Of a DNA stretch of 64,000 nucleotides, positions 1 to 13,124 are shown piece by piece (position 1 is the first letter of the stretch; every line of letters begins with the position of its first letter). The translations under genes and the position numbers were made by a program. The notes below the pieces were generated by a model. The model was not told where the DNA came from and made no database searches. It saw nothing but the letters and a program-made list of their open reading frames with translations. This stretch comes from Dokdonella sp041395345 (GTDB taxonomy: Bacteria > Pseudomonadota > Gammaproteobacteria > Xanthomonadales > Rhodanobacteraceae): positions 62,001 through 126,000 of the forward strand of contig NZ_JAWLAR010000003.1 in assembly GCF_041395345.1 (NCBI RefSeq), in the 5' to 3' direction.

Positions 1-697
1 CCCGCAACGGTCGCCGATCCGCGTTGACTTCAACCAGCTCATAGCCGGGCTCGCCATGCAGCAGATCTTCATAAGAACGCTCTATTCCGGTCTTGCCGGC
101 ATGCGTCGTGCCGGCGTAACGCGCGGCATCCAGGCGCTTCACGTCGGCTGCATCGATGCGCCCGACGTAGCCGACCAGGTGACCGAATACCTTTCCCCGT
201 GGATAGTAGCGGGTCAGGTATGGCACGACGTCGACGCCCGGAAAGCGCCATCGATTGACTGCAAATAATGCGATGTCCTCGTCGGTGAGTTTCAGGCGCA
301 GAGGCACGCTCTGGTAGGAAGGCTTGCTCTTGACCAGGGCCTTGAATCGCTCGATGTCGTCGTCAGTGATCCCGATCGTGTCGCGCAGATCCACCAGCAA
401 GGTGTCGATGTCGGCCACCTGCTCGGGCACGACTTCAAGGCGGAAGGCCGCGATGTTTTCAGCCAGCAATACACCGTTGCGGTCATAGATAAGCCCGCGT
501 GCCGGCGCCAGCGGCCGGGTGAGAATGCGATTTGCGTCCGAACGCGCCTGGTATTCCTCGTGCTTGGCAACCTGAAGAAACCAGAAGCGAACACCGAGAA
601 TGGTCAGCGCCGCGAAGATGATCAAGAAGCCCGTCAGTGCCCGGCGTACAAACTGTGCCGCTTCCTTGCGCGTGTCCTTGATCGGCCGGTATTTCAT
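1..697 (-). CDS. mrdA: Penicillin-binding protein 2 (peptidoglycan transpeptidase), 5' part only
   Basis: Last visible gene of the mreBCD-mrdA run; it continues past the left edge. PBP2 is the class B transpeptidase that cross-links peptidoglycan during cell elongation, anchored in the inner membrane. The 232 visible codons show a short basic cytoplasmic start (MKYRPIKDTRKEA), one hydrophobic anchor at about residues 19-38, then the RGLIYDRNG motif typical of the N-terminal pedestal of PBP2/PBP3 proteins. The catalytic SxxK domain lies outside the window, so activity cannot be judged. The ATG at 697-695 overlaps the mreD stop by four bases (ATGA), implying translational coupling. The identity rests on this N-terminal region plus the operon context, which is conserved in gammaproteobacteria. 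Confidence 0.9.
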   Translation of the reverse strand, partial: MKYRPIKDTRKEAAQFVRRALTGFLIIFAALTILGVRFWFLQVAKHEEYQARSDANRILTRPLAPARGLIYDRNGVLLAENIAAFRLEVVPEQVADIDTLLVDLRDTIGITDDDIERFKALVKSKPSYQSVPLRLKLTDEDIALFAVNRWRFPGVDVVPYLTRYYPRGKVFGHLVGYVGRIDAADVKRLDAARYAGTTHAGKTGIERSYEDLLHGEPGYELVEVNADRRPLR

Positions 698-1185
698 GAC
701 TCTTTTGAACGCACGCGTGCCCGCAGGTCATCGAGCAGAAGGAATACAAAAGGCCAGGCCAGCATGCCGAAGAGCGGCGCGATCCAGAAACCCACGGCCG
801 GTATCGGGTCTCCCGAAAAACCGCGGATCATCAGGACCACGATGCGATCATTGAGCAGCAATGCGAGCACGGCCAGCGACTGCTGTCCCATCGGAAAGAA
901 GCGCAGACGCGAACGAAAACGCAACACGATGAACGCAAGTATGACCAGTCGCAACGCCTGCTCACCGAGCAACTGGCCCGTCAGGATGTCGCCGGAAATC
1001 CCGAGCAGAAAAGCAAGGCCCAGTCCTATTCGATGCGGCGCCTCAATCGCCCAGTAGATGACGACCAGCGCAATCCAGTACGGCTTGAACGGCAATATCG
1101 CCTGTGGCAACGGGGTCAACTGCAGTACGAACGCCAGAAGAATGCTGGCTATGAAAATCAGCAGTTCGGTGCGTTTCCTGTTCAT
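694..1185 (-). CDS. mreD: Rod shape-determining protein MreD
   Basis: Small integral inner-membrane protein of the elongasome, linking MreC to the peptidoglycan machinery. The 163-residue product is almost wholly hydrophobic, with about five predicted membrane segments, and has the family pattern of a short charged start (MNRKRTELL) and a mid-protein stretch with GISGDILTGQLLGEQAL. Length fits the usual 160-170 residues. It overlaps mreC by four bases at the start (ATG at 1185, mreC stop at 1182) and mrdA by four at the end, so the three genes are probably translated as a coupled unit from one mRNA. Confidence 0.95.
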   Translation of the reverse strand: MNRKRTELLIFIASILLAFVLQLTPLPQAILPFKPYWIALVVIYWAIEAPHRIGLGLAFLLGISGDILTGQLLGEQALRLVILAFIVLRFRSRLRFFPMGQQSLAVLALLLNDRIVVLMIRGFSGDPIPAVGFWIAPLFGMLAWPFVFLLLDDLRARVRSKES

Positions 1186-2114
1186 TGCGCCTGGACGCCT
1201 TCCTGAAAGCTGCTGGCACCTTCGAGAGGCTTCTGTTCTGTAGGCGCAACCGGCGCCGGCGGACCCATCGGCTGCGGCAAATCCTGCAGCAACAGGACTT
1301 CGCCACTGCGATCCAGCGCCGCTGCCGGTCGGGCAATGGCCGCCGCAAACATGCCGCTTTCGTCATTGCTGATTTCCAGTATCTCGCCTACAGGAAATCC
1401 GACCGGAAAGCGCCCGCCCAAACCGGAGGTGACCAGCGAGTCGCCGACCTTGATGTCCGCACTCATGGGCACGTTTGGCAATTGCAGCCGGTCAATCGCG
1501 CCTGTTCCATAGGCAATAGTGCGCAGGCCCGTGCGCTCGATCATCACCGGTATCGCATGGCTCGGATCGGTGACGAGCATGGCCACCGAAGTGCGTGGCA
1601 AGACTTCGACAATCTGGCCCATGATTCCGTGCGCATCCAGTACCGGCTGACCTACTTCGATGAATTGGGCAGCACCGGCATCGAGGACGATGCGATGTCT
1701 GAAAGGGTCGAGATCGATATTGATGAGCCGTGCAAGCTGGACCCCGAGGCCGAGTTCGTTTTGCACGTCGAGCAGCTTTTTCAAGCGGTCGTTCTGGGCA
1801 GATAGAGCAGACATCCGGTTGAGTCGAACCTGGGCCAGCAGCAGCGCCTCGCGCAAACTGCGGTTCTCGTCCACGAGATGGCTCTGGGTGGCGATGGCCA
1901 GGCGTCCCGCACGCGCCACATCGGAGGGCAGTGCAGCAAATCGATAGACCGGTTCGACCACGGCACTTGAAAACGTGCGCAGTCGTTCGAGATAGGCTCC
2001 ACGGTGATCGATCACCATGACGATCATGGCGAGGGTCAGATAGGCGATCAGGCGCAGCGTGCTGACTGCGCCTTCAGCAAACAGGGAAACCTTGTCAGGA
2101 GCTGCAAGCGCCAT
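1182..2114 (-). CDS. mreC: Rod shape-determining protein MreC
   Basis: Bitopic inner-membrane protein whose periplasmic part organises PBP2 and the elongation complex. The 310-residue product has one membrane segment at about residues 20-38, a following coiled-coil stretch (roughly 65-115, rich in Leu, Arg and Gln) and then the beta-rich periplasmic MreC domain with conserved GQPVLDAHGIMGQIVEV and VGDSLVTSGLGGRFPVGFPVG motifs. The last 35 residues are proline- and alanine-rich and probably disordered. It starts 19 bases after mreB and overlaps mreD, consistent with the conserved mreBCD order. Confidence 0.96.
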   Translation of the reverse strand: MALAAPDKVSLFAEGAVSTLRLIAYLTLAMIVMVIDHRGAYLERLRTFSSAVVEPVYRFAALPSDVARAGRLAIATQSHLVDENRSLREALLLAQVRLNRMSALSAQNDRLKKLLDVQNELGLGVQLARLINIDLDPFRHRIVLDAGAAQFIEVGQPVLDAHGIMGQIVEVLPRTSVAMLVTDPSHAIPVMIERTGLRTIAYGTGAIDRLQLPNVPMSADIKVGDSLVTSGLGGRFPVGFPVGEILEISNDESGMFAAAIARPAAALDRSGEVLLLQDLPQPMGPPAPVAPTEQKPLEGASSFQEGVQAQ

Positions 2115-2133
2115 GAGCGCAACTCACCTGATC

Positions 2134-3180
2134 CTACTCGGGAGCGAAGAAGTCACCACCGTGCTGGTCGACCAGCTCGAGAGCGCGCCCACCACCGCGG
2201 GCAACGCACGTCAGTGGCTCGTCAGCCACATGCACGTGCAACCCCGTTTCTTCGGAGAGCAAACGGTCGAGATCACGCAGCAGTGCACCGCCCCCAGTCA
2301 ACACGATGCCGCGTTCAGCTACATCGGAACACAACTCCGGTGGCGTCTGTTCAAGCGCGCTTCGCACCGCGCTGACGATTCCTGAAAGCGGTTCGTGCAA
2401 CGCTTCCAGAATTTCATTCGAGTTGACCGTGAACATGCGCGGTACACCCTCGGCCAGATTGCGGCCGGATACCTCGATTTCCTTGACGTCCGATTGCGGA
2501 AACGCACATCCGACTTCCATCTTGATGCGCTCGGCTGTCGCCTCGCCAATCAGCGTCCCGTGATTGCGACGTACATAGTTGATGATGGCTTCATCGAAAC
2601 GATCACCGCCGATTCGTACCGATTGCGAGTAGACGATGCCGTTCAGGGAAATGACTGCAACCTCGGAGGTGCCGCCGCCGATATCCAGCACCATTGAACC
2701 ACGTGCCTCACCCACCGGAATGCCTGCACCGATGGCAGCCGCCATGGGCTCCTCGACGAGAAACACGTCGCGAGCGCCAGCGCTTTCGGCCGATTCCTTG
2801 ATCGCACGACGTTCGACCTGAGTCGAACCACAGGGGACGCAGACCAGCACGCGAGGGCTGGGCCTGAACATGCGCGAACGATGCACTTTTCGAATGAACT
2901 GCTTGAGCATCTCCTCAGTCATCGAGAAGTCGGCAATGACGCCATCCTTGAGTGGCCTGACGGTGACGATATTGCCGGGAGTTCGCCCGAGCATTTTCTT
3001 GGCATCCGAGCCGACTGCAGCAACGCTTCTCGGGCCTCCAGGGCCGCGGTCCTGCCGGATCGCCACAACCGATGGCTCGTTGAGCACGATACCCTGGCCG
3101 CGTACGTAGATCAGTGTGTTGGCCGTGCCGAGATCAATCGACAGGTCGTTGGAAAAGAGACCGCGCAAGCCTTTGAACAT
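2134..3180 (-). CDS. mreB: Rod shape-determining protein MreB (bacterial actin)
   Basis: Actin-like ATPase that polymerises beneath the membrane and guides lateral wall synthesis. The 348 residues match the family length. Visible are the phosphate-1 loop near the start (DLGTANTLIYVRGQGIVLNE), the phosphate-2 motif DIGGGTSEVAVISL in the middle and the adenosine motif LTGGGALLRDLD near the C-terminus. The N-terminus MFKGLRGLFSNDLSIDLG agrees with gammaproteobacterial MreB, including the amphipathic membrane-binding start. It is first in the mre run; a promoter must lie between 3181 and 3496 but no clear -35/-10 pair was found. Confidence 0.98.
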   Translation of the reverse strand: MFKGLRGLFSNDLSIDLGTANTLIYVRGQGIVLNEPSVVAIRQDRGPGGPRSVAAVGSDAKKMLGRTPGNIVTVRPLKDGVIADFSMTEEMLKQFIRKVHRSRMFRPSPRVLVCVPCGSTQVERRAIKESAESAGARDVFLVEEPMAAAIGAGIPVGEARGSMVLDIGGGTSEVAVISLNGIVYSQSVRIGGDRFDEAIINYVRRNHGTLIGEATAERIKMEVGCAFPQSDVKEIEVSGRNLAEGVPRMFTVNSNEILEALHEPLSGIVSAVRSALEQTPPELCSDVAERGIVLTGGGALLRDLDRLLSEETGLHVHVADEPLTCVARGGGRALELVDQHGGDFFAPE

Positions 3181-3496
3181 GAGAAAACTTGACCTGAAAA
3201 GTGGAGCCGCAAAGAACGCGACAGTTTAGAGACGGCCATCCACTCAGGCAAGCCAATTCGCCGTTAAGAAGGGCTTATTTCAAGCCTTTTTGACAAGCGA
3301 GGGACGACTTCCAGCCACGTGGATCACCATATGGTTGCCTTGCACCCTGCCTGGCGCGCGGACCGATCGTATGCACAGACGTGCTTCCCTGCCCAAAGTC
3401 GGGCAAGATTCCCCTCCTTTGCCGTCCATTTGAGCTTTTCCGGATCATGACCGGAAGGCAATGGCCGTGCAGCAATGACAAAATCAGGGGCAAAAG
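3181..3496. other. Divergent intergenic region between mreB and the PfkB-family kinase
   Basis: No gene is supported here; open frames crossing it are antisense extensions of the kinase. A small hairpin (3268-3290, complementary CTT/AAG arms followed by a T run on the plus strand) lies in the mreB leader. Promoters for the divergent genes should be here, but I could not assign -10 and -35 elements with confidence. Confidence 0.5.
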
Positions 3497-4432
3497 ATGT
3501 CGGCTTTGATCTGCGGTTCGCTTGCGTACGACACCATTATGGTCTTTCCGGACCAGTTCAAGAACCACATTCTTCCGGACAAGGTCCATATTCTGAACGT
3601 GTCGTTTCTCGTGCCTCGCATGCGTCGGGAGTTTGGTGGTTGTGCCGGCAATATCGCCTACAACCTCAAGCTGCTGGGCGGAGAGCCCGTGCCCATGGCC
3701 ACCGTTGGCCAGGATTTTGCGCCCTATCGCGAACACTTCGAGGCATGCGGGATCCGTCTCGACCAGGTCAAGGAACTGGATGATCTGTTCACGCCCCAGG
3801 CGTTCATCACGACCGACCACGACAATAACCAGATTACAGCCTTCCACCCCGGCGCCATGATGCGCTCCCACGAAAACCATGTTCGCGAGGTAGAGGGCAT
3901 CAAGTTCGGTATCGTCAGTCCGGACGGTCGGGATGGCATGCTGCAGAACGCCGGCGAATTCGTCGAATGCGGCATCCCGTTCATATTCGATCCGGGTCAG
4001 GCCATGCCGCTGTTCAATGGCGAGGAGCTGCGACATTTCATCGAACAGGCTGACTACGTAACCGTCAACGACTACGAGTCCAGCCTGCTCCAGGAGCGCA
4101 CCGGCTGGAACGAAGCCGATATTGCGAAGCGTGTCAAAGCCTACATCACCACCTGCGGACCGCGCGGCGCAAGGATCCATGCCGACGAGAAGTGCCTCGA
4201 CATACCGCCAGCCCACGAACGCAGGATCACGGACCCCACGGGCTGTGGAGATGCATTCCGGGCTGGATTGATCCACGGGATCATGAAGGGCTACGACTGG
4301 ATGACGATCGGCCGCATCGGCAACCTGATGGGCGCGCTCAAGGTCGAGCACCCCGGCACACAGAACCAGCGCTTCGACTACCGACAGTTCTCCGACCAGT
4401 TCAAGCAGCAGTTTGGCTATTCGTTGAGTTGA
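3497..4432 (+). CDS. PfkB-family carbohydrate/adenosine kinase
   Basis: Cytosolic ATP-dependent kinase of the ribokinase/PfkB superfamily. The 311-residue product has the N-terminal glycine-rich substrate region (FGGCAGNIAYNLKLLGG, about residues 48-64) and the C-terminal PfkB signature DPTGCGDAFRAGL, which contains the catalytic Asp of the GxGD motif and the anion hole. Similar proteins in Xanthomonads are annotated as adenosine kinase or generic sugar kinase; the sequence alone does not fix the substrate. The gene stands alone, between mreB and the end of the rRNA operon. Start is the ATG at 3497; the GC-rich reading frame is open throughout. Confidence 0.85.
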   Translation: MSALICGSLAYDTIMVFPDQFKNHILPDKVHILNVSFLVPRMRREFGGCAGNIAYNLKLLGGEPVPMATVGQDFAPYREHFEACGIRLDQVKELDDLFTPQAFITTDHDNNQITAFHPGAMMRSHENHVREVEGIKFGIVSPDGRDGMLQNAGEFVECGIPFIFDPGQAMPLFNGEELRHFIEQADYVTVNDYESSLLQERTGWNEADIAKRVKAYITTCGPRGARIHADEKCLDIPPAHERRITDPTGCGDAFRAGLIHGIMKGYDWMTIGRIGNLMGALKVEHPGTQNQRFDYRQFSDQFKQQFGYSLS

Positions 4433-4590
4433 TCGGTCAACGCAACCAACGGCAGGGCCACTCGGGTTGAGTGCGTGACCCGGTAGTTTGCATTGGCGCA
4501 GTGAATCAAGATCCGAACTTCATGTCTGCGTGTGTGTCGGGGCGAACCCGAGACCCGCCTGGTCAATCGATCCTGTCTTCTGGCCTGAGA

Positions 4591-4617
4591 GCGGGCGAGT
4601 CTGAGACTCGCCCCTAC
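4591..4617. repeat. Palindromic repeat, family B (copy 1)
   Basis: Imperfect palindrome with inner core GCGAGTCTGAGACTCGCCCC. The same design, with GGTCTGAGACC in the middle, recurs at 42175-42201 and 42348-42374. It lies between the kinase stop and the rRNA operon terminator. Repeats of this kind are frequent between convergent genes in Xanthomonad genomes. Confidence 0.7.
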
Positions 4618-4668
4618 CGGGCCCTGATTGCAGTTCGCGCGGCTGCGCCGCCGGCTGCAAGAGGGCAA

Positions 4669-4701
4669 TAAAAAACCCCGCAGGAGGACTCCTGCGGGGT
4701 T
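4669..4701 (-). terminator. Rho-independent terminator of the rRNA operon
   Basis: On the minus strand a 13-bp perfect stem (arms 4674-4686 and 4689-4701, core CCCCGCAGGAG) is followed immediately by a run of T residues (plus-strand A run 4669-4675). It sits about 10 bases after the end of 5S rRNA in the direction of transcription, exactly where the rrn transcript should end. Confidence 0.92.
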
Positions 4702-4710
4702 GGGATAAAG

Positions 4711-4828
4711 CGCTCAGCGATGACCTACTCTTGCATGGCTTGAGCCACACTACCATCGGCGCTGCTGCGTTTCACTTCCGAGTTCGGGATGGGATCGGGT
4801 GGTTCCACAGCGCTATGTTCGCTGAGCA
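4711..4828 (-). rRNA. rrf: 5S ribosomal RNA
   Basis: About 118 bases. The minus strand reads with the conserved 5S core (CCCGAACTCGGAAGTGAAAC and GCGCCGATGGTAGTGTGG). The ends TGCTCAGCG and CGCTGAGCG pair to form the closing stem, which fixes the boundaries to within a few bases. It is the last gene of the rRNA operon. Confidence 0.95.
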
Positions 4829-5037
4829 AGCGGTGGAGACAGCGCATGGGTATGCGCCAGTCTCACAGGGGGTCTTGGGACGTAATAAGTCGTTTTGGCT
4901 CGAGAGTTTTCTGTGTTGCTGAGGCTTGTAGCTGTGTTCATGCTGCAAGAAAGCGTCAACGAGAGGCTTTCAGAGAAGTGCGGTCTGGAACCGCTTCTTC
5001 GTGCAGCGATGCACACATGAAGCAACTTGGAGTTATA

Positions 5038-7902
<2,865 letters not shown>

Positions 7903-8085
7903 ATAACCCCAAGTTACCTCGGGATTACACGCAAACCACTCGTGTTACTTCGCCTACTTGCCTCAACGACACGTTCGACTCGTTCGAGCCAAAACGCTTA
8001 TTACGTCCCAAGTTTTCAAAGATCACAACGCTGGCCTCAACGCCAGGTCGTTTCTAAATAAAGTGTGTACGCAGTACATTCAGAG

Positions 8086-8162
<77 letters not shown>

Positions 8163-8293
8163 TCTTGGCTTGTCTTTGGCCTGCTGGACGGCAGCCTTGG
8201 TCGCTCACTCGGTCACGTACTGATGTACGCTCCCTCGTTCGCTCCGGCGGCCCCTTTGCCAGCGACCCAAAATCCGGCGCCAAAGCCCATCGA

Positions 8294-8368
8294 TGGTGGA
8301 GCTTGTCGGGATCGAACCGACGACCCCTGCTTGCAAAGCAGGTGCTCTCCCAGCTGAGCTAAAGCCCC
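8294..8368 (-). tRNA. alaT: tRNA-Ala (anticodon TGC)
   Basis: A 75-base cloverleaf with encoded CCA, second tRNA of the rRNA spacer. The acceptor stem GGGGCTT/AAGCTCC contains one G-U pair, the anticodon stem-loop is CCTGC-TTTGCAA-GCAGG, and the T arm is GTCGG-TTCGATC-CCGAC. The variable loop is four bases (GGTC), one fewer than the usual five of tRNA-Ala. The Ile-Ala order in the spacer is the common one. Confidence 0.96.
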
Positions 8369-8493
8369 AGGTGTCTGACTGTGCGAGGACGACCCCACAC
8401 ACCAAATCACGACGCTCCCGCGTTGATCAGCGATCAACCGGAACTCTGAATGCAGGTAACTTGTGGACGCCTTGACGCGGCGAAGCCATTTCT

Positions 8494-10017
<1,524 letters not shown>

Positions 10018-10180
10018 ACCTTCTAACCTTCCGGGTTGCCCCTTCCGGTTTGTTCCTGAACGTTTAACCCAAGCTTTCTCAAACTATGGCTTATAGCTTT
10101 TGCTTGATCTTGCTTGGACGTTCTTGATGCTTTGGACTTTCGTCCACACCAAGGCGCCCACACAAGATACCTGCGCACAC

Positions 10181-10192
10181 TGTCAAAGAACC
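10181..10192 (-). promoter_or_regulatory. boxA-like antitermination site in the rRNA leader
   Basis: Minus strand GGTTCTTTGACA resembles the boxA consensus TGCTCTTTAACA, where NusB/S10 load for rRNA antitermination. It lies about 60 bases after the promoter and 165 bases before 16S, the normal leader position. Confidence 0.65.
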
Positions 10193-10253
10193 TTCGCGTC
10201 GCCGGAATTTGCATCCCGGCACCTGACCACCTTTCGTCGTCAGCGAGCCGCAC

Positions 10254-10281
10254 ATCATACAACCATTTTTCTAACCGTCAA
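10254..10281 (-). promoter_or_regulatory. Sigma-70 promoter of the rRNA operon
   Basis: Minus strand has TTGACG (10281-10276), a 16-base spacer and TATGAT (10259-10254), followed by a GC-rich discriminator (GTGCGGCTCGC) of the kind that makes rRNA promoters sensitive to ppGpp. The predicted start near 10247 gives a leader of about 230 bases before 16S. No second promoter or clear A/T-rich UP element was seen upstream. Confidence 0.8.
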
Positions 10282-10929
10282 CACCCTGCGACACCCCATC
10301 CCGCAGCGTCTCAGCCTGCCAACCCACCCCCAATCACGACCCCTTCCAGCGGCCCTGACTCGGCGGGGCGCGCATCCTAACCGCAGGCGGGGGTTTGGGG
10401 AAGCGGTTTCGGGAAAATAATCCGAAACACAAGCCAGGGCCTTCTGATTCCAGCCCGTTCAACTGCTCGACCGGACGCGCGCACGGACCGCAAACCCGGT
10501 CATGGGGCCGCTTTCGATCTGCGCTCCGATCATGCGCCAGGCAATATCAGACGGTCCGGACCACCCGCGAAACACTTCTAGCCGAGGACTCTACCAGTGC
10601 CATCCTGATCGGCAGCAGTCGACCCGTGCCGCCGATTCCAGCCGGCATCCATCATGGCGAACTGTGCCCACATCTCCGACCGCTGCGCTCGGCGCAGGGC
10701 ATGCTCACAGGCAAGGCCGCACTGATAGGGAACAAGCGGCGCGGTATGCCATCCGGTCGGAGCGTCTTCCACGGGGACGAAAACTCGCACTGGAACCACC
10801 TTCGCCGATCTGGCGCTTGTTGACCGGATATCAGTCAAGCATCGGCAGAGGCACATCCAGCTACATGACAAGACTTTTTGCAGAAGAAATCTGACGGTCT
10901 TCTGGCGATTCGTGCGAAGAGGCGATCTC
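10282..10929. other. Intergenic stretch between the rRNA promoter and rubredoxin; possible unrecognised minus-strand frame
   Basis: About 650 bases with no gene I can name. A minus-strand frame at 10578-10871 has a partly protein-like middle (VPVEDAPTGWHTAP, then CGLACEHALRRAQRSEMWA) but its first 30 residues look random and no good ribosome-binding site precedes it. It could be a decayed gene or chance. Plus-strand frames here are Arg/Ser-rich and look like non-coding GC-rich translation. Confidence 0.3.
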
Positions 10930-11115
10930 TCAGACTTCGATCATCTCGAAATCCGACTTGGTCACGCCGCAATCCGGGCAGGTCCAGGTCTCGGGCACGT
11001 CTTCCCAGCGCGTACCCGGCGCTATGTCGTCGTCCGGCCAGCCCTCTGCCTCGTTGTAGAGGAGTCCGCAGACCACGCACATGAACGTTCGATAGGGGGT
11101 TTCCGGCTGAGTCAT
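10930..11115 (-). CDS. Rubredoxin
   Basis: Small cytosolic electron carrier with one Fe(Cys)4 site, often serving alkane hydroxylases or oxidative-stress reductases. The 61-residue product shows both metal-binding knuckles, CVVCG (Cys13, Cys16) and CPDCG (Cys46, Cys49), plus the conserved Tyr, GWPDDDIAPGT and Trp residues that pack round the iron. The start at 11115 gives MTQPETPYRTFMC, the usual short leader; the longer upstream frame is not needed. It is transcribed away from thiE, from a shared 100-base spacer. Confidence 0.95.
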   Translation of the reverse strand: MTQPETPYRTFMCVVCGLLYNEAEGWPDDDIAPGTRWEDVPETWTCPDCGVTKSDFEMIEV

Positions 11116-11215
11116 GTCTGTTCGGGAAATGAATTGGGGAGGCGCATTGCGCACTGCGCTTATCATTGTGTCAGCTTGCGCAGTTCGCGAAAAGCGTGGC
11201 CACGGCAGATGACGG

Positions 11216-11824
11216 ATGATTCGACTACAGGGGCTATATGCCATCACCAATGGTCCGCGTGCGGACCTGGAACCGGCCGTGCGTGCCGCGTTGGCTGGCG
11301 GCGCACGCATAGTCCAGTACCGCGACAAGACTCCGGATCGCGACCGCCGCAGCAGGGAGGCCGCCAACCTCGTGCAGCTCTGCTCCCGCTTCGGCGTTCC
11401 GCTCATCATCAACGACGATGTGGATCTCGCTGCGGAGTGCGGCGCCGCCGGCGTGCACCTGGGCACGGATGATGTCGACATTGGGGTGGCGCTGGAGCGA
11501 CTCGGGACCGACGCCATCATCGGCGTTTCGTGCTACGACTCGCTCCCGCGCGCGCGACAAATGGCCGCGCAGGGCGCCAGCTACGTGGCGTTTGGTGCCT
11601 TCTACCCATCCTCGACCAAGCCCGGCGCGCGTATCGCCAGCCAGAACCTGCTGCGAGATTCAGCGGACCTCGGCATCCCGAGGGTGGCGATTGGTGGCAT
11701 CAGCCCGGACAATGCACTGGAGCTGATACAGGCAGGCGCAGACTGTGTCGCCGTCATAAGTGCGCTGTTCGACACTGTGGACATCGAATCTGCCGCCCGC
11801 CAATTCAGCCGCCTCTTTTCCTGA
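11216..11824 (+). CDS. thiE: Thiamine-phosphate synthase
   Basis: Joins hydroxymethylpyrimidine diphosphate and thiazole phosphate to make thiamine monophosphate. The 202-residue product is a TIM-barrel of family length with the GGARIVQYRDKTPDRD motif (pyrimidine/diphosphate binding) at about 28-43, LIINDDVDLAAECGAAGVHLG in the middle and the C-terminal phosphate loop VAIGGISPDNA. It is followed by hemL after 16 bases and probably shares its transcript. No TPP riboswitch was recognised in the short leader, so regulation of this copy is unclear. Confidence 0.93.
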   Translation: MIRLQGLYAITNGPRADLEPAVRAALAGGARIVQYRDKTPDRDRRSREAANLVQLCSRFGVPLIINDDVDLAAECGAAGVHLGTDDVDIGVALERLGTDAIIGVSCYDSLPRARQMAAQGASYVAFGAFYPSSTKPGARIASQNLLRDSADLGIPRVAIGGISPDNALELIQAGADCVAVISALFDTVDIESAARQFSRLFS

Positions 11825-11840
11825 TCCCGTCGAGAATTCC

Positions 11841-13124
11841 ATGAGCTCCAACCATGAACTGTTCCAACGCGCGCTCGAACTGATGCCGGGTGGCGTCAAC
11901 TCCCCGGTACGCGCCTTCAATGCTGTTGGTGGAGAACCGTTTTTCACCCGGCGAGCAGACGGCCCCTACCTCTGGGATGTCGAAGGCAAGCGATACATCG
12001 ACTACGTCGGATCATGGGGACCGATGATCGTCGGCCACAACCATCCTGCGGTTCGCGATGCCGTTGCGCGCGCAATCGAGAATGGCCTTTCCTTCGGCAC
12101 GCCTTGCGAGGCCGAAGTGAGAATGGCTGAGACGATCAGCAAGCTGATCCCGTCGATCGAAGTCTCGCGCATGGTCAACTCCGGGACGGAAGCCACGATG
12201 TCGGCCATCCGACTGGCTCGCGGCTTCACTGGCCGTCCACGCATCGTGAAATTCGAGGGCTGCTACCACGGCCATGGTGATGCATTTCTGGTCAAGGCCG
12301 GCTCAGGCGCCCTGACCCAGGGCACACCCACCTCACCCGGGGTGCCCAAGGCTCTTGCCGACCTGACCCTGACCCTGCCATTCAACGATTTTGAAGCCGC
12401 AAGCAGGATGTTCAAGGAGTCGGGCAGCGAAATCGCCGGCCTGATCGTCGAGCCGGTTCCAGGCAACATGAACTGCGTGCCGCCGCGCGAGGGCTACCTG
12501 CAACATCTTCGCGATCTGTGCACGCAAAGCGGCACGCTGCTGATATTCGACGAAGTCATGACCGGTTTCCGCGTCGCCCTCGGCGGTGCGCAGGCCCACT
12601 ATGGCATCACCCCTGATCTGACTACGCTGGGAAAGATCATTGGTGGGGGCATGCCGGTGGGTGCCTATGGTGGCAAGCGCGAAATCATGCAGCAGGTCTC
12701 ACCCGCCGGACCGATTTACCAGGCTGGAACCCTGAGCGGCAACCCGGTCGCCATGGCTGCGGGCCTGGCGATGCTGGAACTCGTGCAGGCCCCCGGTTTC
12801 CATGCAGAACTGACACGTCGCACCATCCTGCTGACCGACGGCCTGCAGGCACTCGCAGACGGCGAAGGCATCGATTTCACGACCACGCGTGTCGGGGCCA
12901 TGTTCGGCCTGTTCTTCAGCAAGGAGAAAATAGAAACCTACGCGCAGGCGACAGCGGCGGATCGCACACTGTTCAATCGCTTCTTCCGGAACATGCTCGA
13001 GCAGGGCGTCTTTTTTGCCCCCGCGGCCTACGAGGCGGGTTTCATGTCCATGGCGCACGACGAGAGCATCATTGCCGATACACTCAGGGCAGCCCGAAAC
13101 GCATTTGCCTCACTACGCGCATGA
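11841..13124 (+). CDS. hemL: Glutamate-1-semialdehyde 2,1-aminomutase
   Basis: PLP enzyme that turns glutamate-1-semialdehyde into 5-aminolevulinate in the C5 route of tetrapyrrole synthesis. The 427 residues start with MSSNHELFQRALELMPGGVN, the family N-terminus. Key stretches are RYIDYVGSWGPMIVGHNHP, the substrate Ser/Glu motif NSGTEATMSAIRLARGFTGR, the cofactor Asp in LIFDEVMTGFR and the Schiff-base Lys in TTLGKIIGGGMPVGA. The ATG at 11841 is preferred to an in-frame codon inside thiE. It overlaps the following PLP gene by four bases (ATGA), implying coupled translation. Confidence 0.97.
   Translation: MSSNHELFQRALELMPGGVNSPVRAFNAVGGEPFFTRRADGPYLWDVEGKRYIDYVGSWGPMIVGHNHPAVRDAVARAIENGLSFGTPCEAEVRMAETISKLIPSIEVSRMVNSGTEATMSAIRLARGFTGRPRIVKFEGCYHGHGDAFLVKAGSGALTQGTPTSPGVPKALADLTLTLPFNDFEAASRMFKESGSEIAGLIVEPVPGNMNCVPPREGYLQHLRDLCTQSGTLLIFDEVMTGFRVALGGAQAHYGITPDLTTLGKIIGGGMPVGAYGGKREIMQQVSPAGPIYQAGTLSGNPVAMAAGLAMLELVQAPGFHAELTRRTILLTDGLQALADGEGIDFTTTRVGAMFGLFFSKEKIETYAQATAADRTLFNRFFRNMLEQGVFFAPAAYEAGFMSMAHDESIIADTLRAARNAFASLRA

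Noticed and set aside
3275..4351. A 358-residue minus-strand frame
   Set aside because: Antisense to the PfkB-family kinase, which has clear motifs.
10395..10823. A 142-residue plus-strand frame
   Set aside because: Arg/Ser/Pro-rich, no motif; low complexity typical of non-coding GC-rich DNA.
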